NCBI GenBank assembly: GCA_020284085.1
Contig: JACEVL010000278.1
Coordinates: forward strand, 62,001 to 126,000
Reading direction: 5' to 3'
Origin: Aporrectodea caliginosa
Lineage: Eukaryota; Annelida; Clitellata; Crassiclitellata; Lumbricidae
DNA length: 64,000 nt
In this document: positions 54,790 through 64,000 of the stretch, piece after piece
Position numbering within the stretch: the first letter of the stretch is position 1
Layout: each line of letters opens with the position of its first letter
The notes under the pieces: model-generated
What the model saw: the letters and a program-made list of their open reading frames with translations, nothing else
Databases searched by the model: none
Told to the model about the DNA's origin: nothing
Position numbers and translations under genes: made by a program

Positions 54790-56940
54790 AAAGTGCAGCA
54801 TCGGAGTTGACTGAACAAGAGACGATTACGTCAAAGACTAGTGATTTAAGTGAAGCGGAAGAGGATGATGAGTGGGCTGTGGAGACAGATTTGTTTAGGG
54901 AGGATGATTTCGATGAAGAACAACAGATGCAGCTCGCAGATGCAAAGAAATTTGAAGAACAACAGAGAACGAACGAATCATTTAAATCGTGGTGGAAGTT
55001 AGCACGAGACAAAGAATTTGAATTCTTTGCGGTGAATGGATTACTATAATAATATAAGAAATATCAGCGATTAGATAAAAAAAAATATCAACTGGTGTTA
55101 CAAAAAAAGAAATAAAATGGTGACGTTGGCACATAAATCAGTGTTGGGGGACATCTTGGAGAATAGAAAGCTAGAGAACAAATGAAGCTATCTTTCGTAT
55201 GACCAAAGACGAGAAGAGATACAAATGTTAAATCTTACGAGAAGTGTTAATTAAAGGTAAGAAATTTGGTGATTGATAGAGTTCCTATTACTCTAATTTC
55301 AAGAAAAGACGTAGCCTTCAGAAGAATAATTACTGTGGACGTTGTAGGACCAAGCGTTCCAGTATCTGCTGCGGGTAACAGGTGTTATCAATGAATTGTA
55401 GATTAGTGCCCTAAATGGCATACAGTCCTTTTATTGATTTCGTTGACTGAAAAGCTGCATTGTGATACTTTAATGAAGTTGTTCATGAACGTTGGTGCAT
55501 TCTGTGATCAGAAGTGACTTAGGTACGAATTTTACAGCAAAATTGACAAGGAAATTTCTTAACTTAATGGGTTGTAGTCCTAGGTTTGACATGCCAAGAC
55601 ATTCAGAGGCAGATGGCTTGGTAGAAAGGTGGAACCAGACGTTTTAAGAAAATTATTCATTGTGTGATTGTGGACAACCTGAGACAGCGGCTCAAAATAA
55701 TTCCGTTCACAGTTTGGGCATTACGAGAAGTACCGAATGCAGCTACCGGAATTACGCCATAATTATGTGATTGTTTGTGGAAAAATTTCACGTGGACCAT
55801 TGTCAATTTTAATGGAAAGTTGAACGAGACAAAAGGCCTAATTAGTTGCAGAATCATACTTACGAGAGAAACAATTACAGTACACGAGAGAGCTAAACAT
55901 AAAGAATTCGACCTGGTGAGAAAGTCATCATGTTGTATTCCATTTCAACGAAAAAACTTATTTCAGGATGGCATGTTCTATTTACAATCATACAACGGAG
56001 GTCGAGGTATTCTTATTTGGTTGATATGGGTGACGAAAGTCGAGAGATAATTCACACCAACAAAATAAGAAAATATACGACACGAGCATTGAGTTGTGGG
56101 TTGATCGTGAAGAAGACCAAGCATTAGCCTCAGTGGTTGAGCTACAGATGAAGAACGAAGGTCAAGATTACAAGAACTTACTTAACCTCGATTCTGAACA
56201 GATTAGCCATGTAGCATCAACTCAATAGAAACAGTTCTTGGAATTATTGAATAAGTATGGCGACAGATATTCTGAGAAACCAATACTATGTACATTTGCG
56301 GAATATGACATTATACTGAAACATCGACCAAAAGTTAAACGTCGGATCAAAGAAAAATATTACTAAACGGTCATAGAAAAGAATGACAAGTCCATTTTCA
56401 TTGTCAAAAAGAATGACTGATCTTCAGCACTTGCCTGTGTTCATAGACACATTAACTCGTTCAATGTGGGTTGTAAATATCCAATGCCGATTGTGATGAT
56501 CTTTAGAGCAAAGTTGGATAATCCAATGTGATTACAATTTTAATTGTCGGTGTTCATATTGAACCTACCCTGTAAAGCAATCTGATCAATGCAAGATAGC
56601 TTTTGTGACATATAACGGACTGCATGAATTTGCTCCTATAGTTCCCTTCCTGAAAGAAATCATAGAAAGGAGAATGGTAGGAAAAAGAGGGAGGGGAAGA
56701 CCAAAGCAGATGATGCTGGGATGGATGGCCGACGGATACAGCGAATTAAAGTCAAAAGCACAGCACAGAGAAGAGTAGCGTCATTGGAAGTTGGAACCTG
56801 CCGAAGGGCAGAGAACTTAAAGAAAGTTCCATTTGGAATGATAAATTCAGTGTTTTTACAAAATAAGAGATCGGACCCTGAGCATGATGCATGTTACTTG
56901 TGTGCCAATCCTCGCCCCATTTGGTCAGTTATCTAGGTTA
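54790..56940 (+). pseudogene. Ty3/gypsy pol relic with integrase upstream of RT (Gmr1-like)
   Basis: Decayed but ordered pieces. Integrase zinc-binding leader (FKSWWKLARDKEFEFFAVNG, then LAHKSVLGDILENRKL) at 54800-55190. Integrase core (SDLGTNFTAKLTRKFLNLMG, HSEADGLVERWNQTF) at 55510-55650. Integrase C-terminal barrel (YSYLVDMGDESREIIHTNKI) at 56000-56075. Then RT leader (FLELLNKYGDRYSEKPILCT) near 56235, VNSFxVGxxYPMP-like HINSFNVGCKYPMP near 56450 and KVPFGMINS near 56830. RT thus follows integrase, unlike the usual order. A LINE fragment interrupts it. Many stops; dead. No LTRs found. Confidence 0.75.
56600..56820 (+). mobile_element. LINE C-terminal fragment inside the gypsy relic
   Basis: KEIIERRMVGKRGRGRPKQM then LGWMADGYSELKSKAQHREE, the basic C-terminus of L1/RTE-type ORF2, ending in a frame different from the gypsy RT on either side. 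Confidence 0.6.
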
Positions 56941-57394
56941 TGTTAAACTTATCAACGAATCAGATGAAATCAGCTCTTGTAAACATGAATATGAATTATA
57001 ATAAAGCAACTGCACATAATGTCAACTCAACAATTGTCTATGCATTTCATTCAAGATGAGCTAATTGAAACACTTATCTGACCGTACCAAGACCAGTACT
57101 ACTGAAAAGTAAATCTAGATTTTTTACGCCTAAATTAACCTCCCACGTTGAAATAGAATAGTTTCTTAACTGATCTCACCAACGCCAATAATATTCAACA
57201 GCCACAGACATCATGTAGGCCTACATCCATGGTGCATGTAGCATCGATTAGTGTGTTGTTCTTCCTGGATCGTTCCTTGATGAAACTCGACAAAACACTC
57301 AGCAGCAACAATTCTTTCGAAAAACAAATGTTACTTTACATTAGCTAAGCTTCTTCCGCACTTCGGAATGTTACTCTCGCACTCAATCTGTGAC

Positions 57395-57692
57395 TTTCAC
57401 CAGACTGAACATTCGACACTGTGGCTACGTCAGAGTTCACTGGACCTACTTTTTGGAACTCTCTTTCTGTCTCTGTACGCTGTGCTCAGTCGCTTGGGTC
57501 ATTTCGTTCTCGGCTGAAAACTTACCTCTTTCAAATTGCTTATCCACCGTAGGCTGTCTCTCTGTCTCTTACGGACTGATCTTTTGGATGTTGACCTGAT
57601 TACGGCTTGGTTTTGGTGTGCCATCGGTTGATGATTTGTGCATTAGACACCGGCGCAATAGAAGTTGCTAATTACATTACATTACACCAAGC
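57395..57692 (+). mobile_element. CR1/L2-like LINE 3' end with (ATTAC)n
   Basis: EFTGPTFWNSLSVSVRCAQS and LGSFRSRLKTYLFQIAYPP then a stop; tail attacattacattac. Confidence 0.75.
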
Positions 57693-57734
57693 TTAAGGCA
57701 AGCTCGCATTTCGTTCGTTTCGTCGGATGCCTAG

Positions 57735-58080
57735 CTAAGTAAGTAAGTATGGTCTTTAATACGCCATTTGCCAACGCACAATGGGACAACAGTTATATAA
57801 TGATAATGATAAAACGTCGAAGTAATAATATTAATAATAATAGTGTGTAAAAAGTTGAATCTCCTGCATTGTTTCTGTTGCTAGCTGTTTTTAACTGGGG
57901 TGGGTTTCAAGCCCACCGCAGAACCCTCCTCCTTTATCTTGGCTTGGGACAGGCATAGGCTTCCTCAGCGGAGGTAGCCTGTGGCGCAGGTAGCCTGTGG
58001 CGAAGGACAGGGAAGAATGGAAAACTGCTTTGCCCGATGTGCAGTCCTGCACGGGAAGGACTAAGGTGTAAGGTAAAAAG
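57735..58080 (-). mobile_element. LINE 3' UTR, minus strand, with (TTAC)n tail
   Basis: Reversed, it ends ...ggcgtattaaagaccatacttacttacttag. The rest is GC-richer LINE-like non-coding sequence with a gtagcctgtggcg duplicate (57986-58012). Confidence 0.5.
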
Positions 58081-58685
58081 TTAAATGCTAGTGAAACATG
58101 ATTAGTAGGCCTAATTGCTGTTTTCGCACAAATATCATATCATCCAAGCGGATATTTTAACAAATATATCCGCCGCTTAACTGACCGATCATCTTATCGA
58201 AATCAAAGCTTAACTTCGATAGGTCAGGAGAAAACATGCCACTAACGACTCACTAACTTCTACCGCTATCGACGTTTGGCTCCATTCTCCCGACTCCTTC
58301 ATCCGTGACGTCTACTACGCATTTGCCGCAGACGACTTCTTTAAATGTTCACACAAATTGAATTCATATAATCACCGTGAGCCACTTCATCATTCCTAAC
58401 TATGAATCACAGTAATTATTCCCCAACCCACGTTTTATCTCTAATGTACTGGCCTTTAGCACTGATCAATTAAAACACATTTACATTAATTATCACTGTT
58501 AACCAAACACCTTTCCAGAATTTAGTTCAGCCTTAGCACATGAATAATATTATACACGTTTAGACAAGATGTTTTGGTAGGGCTTAGGACATCGCTACAT
58601 TAAGGACATTAATTTATTAAAGCGATTAATAGGGTCCCTTAATAAGTCGTTATGCCTCTATATATCTCCTTAAGGCTTAAAATAG
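58081..58685. other. No recognised feature
   Basis: AT-rich sequence downstream (3') of the minus-strand LINE at 58690-59942; may include its 3' UTR. Confidence 0.3.
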
Positions 58686-58689
58686 TCCC

Positions 58690-59942
58690 TCCCAGCGGAG
58701 GGTTCAGCCACTCGGATCCTTCTTCTCCACTTTTTCTGTCAATGGTGTCTTCTTTCTTTCTGACAGCCTTCAGATCTTGTTTTATCATGTCTCCCTATCT
58801 CTTCTTCTGCCGTCCCCGACTGCGGCGTCGGGTGATCTCTGCTGTCATAATTCTTTTGATCCAACTTTCATCCTGTTTTCTCATCACATGACCGTGCCAT
58901 CTCAATCTAGCCTCTCGTATTTTGTCAGTAATACATGCCACTCCCAGCGTCTTTCTGCTGTCCTCGTTTCTTTTCCTATCCTTCAGCGAGACTCCAAGTA
59001 TCCATCGCAGCATTCTCATTTCTGTTCTCTTCCGGAAGCCTTCCTCTCTCTTCGTCACTGTCCAGGCCTCTGCTCCATACATCATCACTGGTTTTATCAT
59101 TGTCTTGTACACCTTTCCCTTGAGATGAATTGGCATTTTGGCTTCACACAATACACACGTTAAGTCTTTTCACTTTTGCCAACTGGCCTTTAATTCTATT
59201 CTTGACGTAATGTTCACAACCTCCCTTAGCGTTCATTACCGATCCAAGATATTTAAATGCTTCAGTTTGTTTCAGTACATTTCCATCCCTGACCATTAGT
59301 GTCTCATCCGTTTTAGAGCAGACCATGGTTTCTGTCTTATTGATTTTTATTTTAAGACCCTTGCTCTCCATTGCCTCCTGCCAATCAATGAAGCATGTCT
59401 TTATCCTTGCTTCCTCTTCATCTGCCACAATAAGATCATCCGTGTACACGCCGTACAGCATATCCTATCCTTACATGTTCTGATATAGCGTCCACTACTA
59501 TAATAAGCAGCAGAGGACTAAGACAGGATCCCTTATGTACACCCAATCTGATCTCGAATAATCCTGTATTACCGATACCGTTTCTCACCGAAGTCCTTGC
59601 TTGATTTTTGCTTGATACATTGATTTTACCAATCGCACTATTTTTTCTGTAACTCCCTTTTCCCTCAAACTCCAGTAAACAACCTATCTTGGTACTCTAT
59701 TAAAGCTTTTTCCAGATCCACAAAGGTCCATAATCTCTTGTTGTTTCCTTCCAATATCGCCTCCTGCACTTGCCTCATTATGAACACCGCATCCATTGTA
59801 GCCTACCTCTCTCCGGTCTGAAACCAAACTGTTTATCATGTAGCTCAACCTGCTCTCTAAAACGCTTTCAATCACCTTTTCATGCACCTTTAGTCCAACC
59901 TCCAACAGCTTAATTCCTCTGTAATTCTCACATTGCATCACA
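58690..59942 (-). mobile_element. RTE-like LINE ORF2 relic (RT to C-terminus)
   Basis: Minus strand in broken frames: NYRGIKLLEVGLKVHEKVIE (RT start), SGKSFNRVPR (DLEKAFDRVPR equivalent), MLYGVYTDDLIVADEEEARI (catalytic YADD as YTDD), FKYLGSVMNAKGGCEHYVKN, KTMIKPVMMYGAEAWTVTKR and REARLRWHGHVMRKQDESWI. Recent enough for long intact stretches, but indels are present. Confidence 0.82.
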
Positions 59943-60256
59943 TAGACGTCTCTGAGTGCACGCCTATGGTTGTTTTGAATGCTAGTGAGTTGTTTGGTGC
60001 AAGTGGTCGAGCGGAAGAGGAGAAATATGGAGGACAGGAAAAGGAGTAGTCGTGCTAGTAGTTCATGGCTAAATTAAAGGTTCGGCGAATTCCTCCTCAT
60101 GCATACCAAGATGGTATGCGAAGAAATACCTTCAAGACCTTTGAAATCCATGGTGGAAACAAAAAATGATTGAAACACGCAAACTCAGCAGCAACTAAAG
60201 TAAATAATTATCACGCAAGCCCGCATTTAGACGAATAATCTGTGAAAATGGTAAGG

Positions 60257-60303
60257 AGGGCGCTATCACAAGCTATCACAAGCTATCACAAGCTATCACA
60301 AGC
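60257..60303. repeat. 10-bp tandem repeat gctatcacaa, four copies
   Basis: ctatcacaagctatcacaag pattern, exact repeats. Confidence 0.9.
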
Positions 60304-60309
60304 AACATG

Positions 60310-61700
60310 GCTGTGCAGAGCTAAGTTGTCTCTCCTTTTTGCGAGACAACAACTAGTGTGGCTGCTGTAATATTCCGATGACTATCTTTTTATAATTAGT
60401 TATTATGACTCAATTTTAGTTGCACCGATCTCTCGCGCCTTGCATTCGTCGTTGAACATATTCATGTTAACATAATTATGACTGCATTTAGCCGGGATGA
60501 AGCATATGTATGAAGGATTGAAGGTGCTACACTACTACATATATTTACCTGTTTGATAGTTCACGCCAGTATCTTTCACAACGCATTGTTCTAATTATGC
60601 CCAACTCTGGCAGGTGCAATTATTTCATCCTACAAGTACAAAAAATATTAAGTTGAGGTAATCTTTAACCGTAGAATGAGCTGAAGTTAAATAAGTGAAA
60701 TAACAAGCGAAAAGTATTTCTCTCCATTTTCATATTGGCAGAGTGTAACATTTGCGTATGGGCAATAATCGTTAAGGCTTGTACTATCGTATCTCCTTAA
60801 TATAGTTCAAGGTGCCCGAGATAAATGAGGAAAGAGGCATTATAAGCAATAGCCGGACTTTATGACATTACCCAAAGTGTATAGGCCTACTACTTAGCTT
60901 AAAATAGAGCTCTTGATCCTTGCTTACATGTTGGATGTCTTTGCCTATTGGGCTACAAATACTCTGGGCCTTGTGCTACTCCATTAAAGTTATGTAGGCG
61001 TCTCAACGGCAAATCATTTGCACGCAACGTGAAGACAGCCAATATAGTCGTCTTTCTATTTCTACCTTCAATAACGGAATGAAACCTATGGTATCAGTGT
61101 CAACAGTACTGTTGCAAATGCTAATGCAAGTCTCCGAAATTTCTGAGCGTAGCAGAAAAGGCGTATCAGTGAGAATTACTTTCACTGGGGCTATATTAAA
61201 TTATATCGGGAAGAGACAGGTTTTTTGGGCCAAGCCAGAATTCGGTAGGACAAGCTGGGCGGACAAAACTTGGCAACGGCAGAAATTGTTCCTGATGGCA
61301 AAGATCATTTGTCAACTCGACAGATCCTCAAAATGCTTGCTAGATGTCGCTAGATATAATCATTTAGAACATTGTAGGACTTTCTGACAACTTCTCGATT
61401 TTGCTAGTAGACAATAAGTCTAAGATGTTAATGGTCTTGATACAACCATAGCTAGAGACATGAACAGAACTCAAAAATCGAACTATAGAAATGAATTATA
61501 GTCAATCGGCTTCAATAGATTCTGTAAACCCGAGAAGTGGCAGATTTTATTTGATACGTCGCCAGTGTAGTTGTTCTCTCTTTCGATATGCAAGATTATT
61601 TTAAAAGCACTGCTCGTCGAGTAGCGGATGGATGTTGAGCAGTGGTTATGCCGATCGCAGACAACTAGGCCACGATGGAGTACTTATTTGCCAGAATACG
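60310..61700. other. No recognised feature
   Basis: Unique-looking AT-rich sequence. An open frame at 61079-61387 (+) has no recognisable domain or splice context. Confidence 0.3.
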
Positions 61701-61707
61701 ATAAATG

Positions 61708-61749
61708 CATAATAATAATAATAATTATTATTATTATTTATTATTATTA

Positions 61750-61812
<63 letters not shown>

Positions 61813-61890
61813 ATCATCATCATCACCACCATCATCATTATTATTAATTAATAATTATTATTATTTATTAATTAATAAATAAATTAATTA
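61708..61890. repeat. (ATT)n / TA-rich microsatellite
   Basis: Runs of att/tta with aataat at the left and catcat in the centre, ending in taattaat. Confidence 0.9.
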
Positions 61891-62885
61891 ATGATGCTGT
61901 GATCATCCATTCTTAATCACCTAATTTCTTCTGTCAGTTCAACAGACAAGAAAGTCACAAATACGAATCAACAGTTTTTTCAGACTAGCTCAAAACAAAA
62001 TCAACTCTATCTTCCCACCTGTAGCTAAAATTAAAAACCGCTCATATCTGTAGCTTCTTTCGCGCGTCACCTGTGCGACAATATAGCCTCAATTAGCGGT
62101 GTCCAGAAAAATTATACATCGCAGAAACCAACCATTTTTCCCCAACCAACCAAGGTTTTTCCCCATTATTCTATTCATATATTGTCTAGAAGTATTTTTT
62201 ACAGAATTTTAAAATGTTATCCTGAATTCCCTCAAAGCCTCCGAACATACCCTACTTTTTAAACTCCCATGCTCGGGTCTTGGAACTTGGGTCCATTGTC
62301 GATTTATTCTTTTTATCACAAGAAATTTACTAAGAATCCGATTTGGATGAACTTTTTAATGTTTGTTTGTCTTGATGAGAGCTACATTCAGATAAAATAT
62401 AGAAACTAAATTGAGGGTTACTCAAGGTCATTTCAAGGTCATAAGAAACGAAATCTAACAAAAAATCTAAGAAAAATGTTCAGATCTCAGACAATAATTG
62501 TTGAAACTGGTTAATTCTTTCTAGTGTTTCTCGTCTTGATAAGGGCTACCTGTTATAAGAGGCAAGGATACCAAATGTAAGACGATCAAAAGGTTATTTC
62601 AAGGACAAAATGGTCAATTTCAGAGAAAAATCAGAGGAAATGGTCTTAACATATATTTTCTAACAGTCGATTGAAACTGGCCTTTACTTTCTGTTTTAAG
62701 TAAACTGAATTGCTAATTTAAGTAGCCTACCGAACGAAAATCAACAGTAAGCGTCTGGTAAAGTGGAAAATTTGTATGTGCACCAGCAATCCAGCATGTT
62801 ATGTTTGTGGTGACTTGTCTCGACAACAGACACTTCACGCACTCTTGTTAATTCTTAATTGAATGTCATAAAAGTCTCGAGACGA
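61891..62885. other. No recognised feature
   Basis: Contains ccaaccaaccaagg-type and tcaaggtcatttcaagg-type short direct repeats, otherwise unassigned. Confidence 0.3.
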
Positions 62886-62889
62886 CTTC

Positions 62890-63375
62890 AATAGATATGA
62901 AGTACGGCAACGGACTTTTGACCCTTCAAAGCCTCTCTCTGAAGCCGACTACAGACCTATTTCGATTACTCCTATATTATGTAGGATACTTGAAAAGCAA
63001 ATTGTATACCGCTTTTTCTGCCCCTTCTTGACCAATCCTTTGGAAAACCGATGCTTTTATGATCAATTTGCTTTCCGGCCGACTGGTTCCACCTCTGCAG
63101 CCCTTATAGCTCTGATCCATAATATTACAGAGATGGATGCTTGGTTCCAACCAATAATTATGTACATTTGATTGCTTTGGACTTCTCTAAAGCTTTCGAT
63201 ACCGTCAGGCATGCCTACCTGGCGAGTATCCTAGCAAAGCTGTCAATCCCCGACAACGTATATAACTGGGTTATTGCCTTTCTGGATGGTCGTCAGCATT
63301 GCACTAAATTTCAAACAGAAATTTCAGCTTACAATGATATTAACGCCAGCATCGTCCAGGGATCGGGCATATGAC
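62890..63375 (+). mobile_element. CR1-like LINE RT relic
   Basis: Frame-shifted pieces: DYRPISITPILCRILEKQIV-like text near 62950, FYDQFAFRPTGSTSAAL near 63057, then LIALDFSKAFDTVRHAYLAS and IPDNVYNWVIAFLDGRQHC. Ends abruptly after the SIVQGSGI motif (PQGSxLGP position). Same family as 31235-33320. Confidence 0.78.
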
Positions 63376-63439
63376 CTAATAACTATATCACCGCGATCTC
63401 TAGTCTCAAACCTGTCAATCCCTCGAACCGTCTGAAAAT

Positions 63440-63897
63440 AAATGAATATTCAATATGTCTACCACGTGCTGCAACGAGGAATGTTAGCGGATGTGCACGC
63501 CGTGAGTACCGATTCGCGTGGTTTACGACACGAAGTTCCTGCTTCATCAATTTTCCATATCAGACCATTCAACGTATTTTTTTATTCCATCCTCTGTTAG
63601 GAAACTCTTTAATCATTTGAACGTATAAAATCCCTTATTAGTTGGCAAAATTCGGATCAAAACTCGATCATCGTTTTGTCAACGGCGCCATATTGCTTCA
63701 CTAAAAATGACAGCAAAATATGGTAACGTAGCTTGTTCTGTTCCAAACATTTCCTTAAAATTTAAACTAGTACCAGTTAGACTTTTTGAAAGCTAATACT
63801 AGAGAGAAATGTCTTTAATTTCACTCATTAAGTATAAATAACTTAAAAAATTGGCGGAGTTATATGCATGCAAAGTCGGTTCATTCATGCCACCCTG
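63440..63897 (-). pseudogene. Possible mariner fragment (minus strand)
   Basis: The right end reads, reversed, CAGGGTGGCATGAATG next to TA, like the 42229 mariner end (CAGGGTGGC). Minus-strand text LVAARGRHIEY near 63480 resembles the extreme C-terminus of mariner-type transposases. The middle is deleted. Confidence 0.35.
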
Positions 63898-63960
63898 TAC
63901 ATATAAAATTATTATGATGTAATATATTCGTTCGTAATAACATTTACCATCATAGACTAG

Positions 63961-64000
63961 CGCAGACAGCGCCTCTGAGGGGCGCTATATGGGTATATTT
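63961..64000 (+). repeat. LINE/SINE tail, cut by window end
   Basis: gcgcctctgaggggcgctatatggg matches the L2/SINE tails elsewhere in the window. Confidence 0.6.

Noticed and set aside
58777..59163. 128-aa plus-strand frame
   Set aside because: Antisense shadow of the well-supported minus-strand LINE RT at 58690-59942.

Overview
This window is metazoan nuclear DNA. It has AG/GT-bounded exons, large introns, tRNA-derived SINEs, LINE 3' ends and dense DNA transposons. The palindrome TAGGCCTA occurs at least 17 times, a habit I associate with marine invertebrate (deuterostome-like) genomes. I cannot name the species. No rRNA, intact tRNA, CRISPR or prokaryotic gene was seen.

Host genes. Only two are supported. 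(1) At 1250-7431 (+) lie the last exons of a receptor-type protein tyrosine phosphatase: the C-terminal half of a degenerate (D2-like) PTP domain and the stop codon. The exon just before the P-loop is present twice, at 1250-1398 and 3250-3398. Each copy is 149 bp with the same phases, so using both breaks the frame; they look like mutually exclusive exons. (2) At 27391-28793 (-) lies the large terminal exon of a PF03407-type nucleotide-diphospho-sugar transferase.

Mobile DNA. Everything else recognisable is a layered set of transposons, many with boundaries fixed by target-site duplications (TSDs). A Mutator-like (MULE) element with FLYWCH-plus-transposase coding sits at 10301-16839 (TSD caaataat). 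It is broken by a very young 4.3 kb Ty3/gypsy-type LTR element (11093-15398) whose single 806-codon ORF lacks RT and integrase. A second MULE (24134-27125, TSD caaataac) has an intact 472-aa transposase and carries an extra CCCH zinc-finger ORF. It lies inside an older MULE-like element (23736-27217), next to two non-autonomous MULE-like elements inserted in tandem at one 8-bp target (22895-23709). hAT-like elements with 8-bp TSDs lie at 28947-30178, 31776-33037, 39226-43976 and 46454-47363. The 4.75 kb one holds about 1.4 kb of (AGT)n satellite with a 650-bp higher-order period and a 1.36 kb DD37D mariner relic. Two hAT insertions split LINE relics whose reading continues across the TSD. A decayed gypsy pol at about 54790-56940 shows integrase upstream of RT (Gmr1-like order). 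LINE fragments (CR1/L2-like, one RTE-like), SINEs, fold-back MITEs and microsatellites fill the remainder.

How parts relate. The intact MULE shares its terminal motif with the adjacent MITE and could supply transposase to it. SINE 3' ends resemble the LINE tails in the same window. The repeat clusters lie in introns of, or next to, the two host genes. Family calls are from motif recognition by eye; no database search was run.
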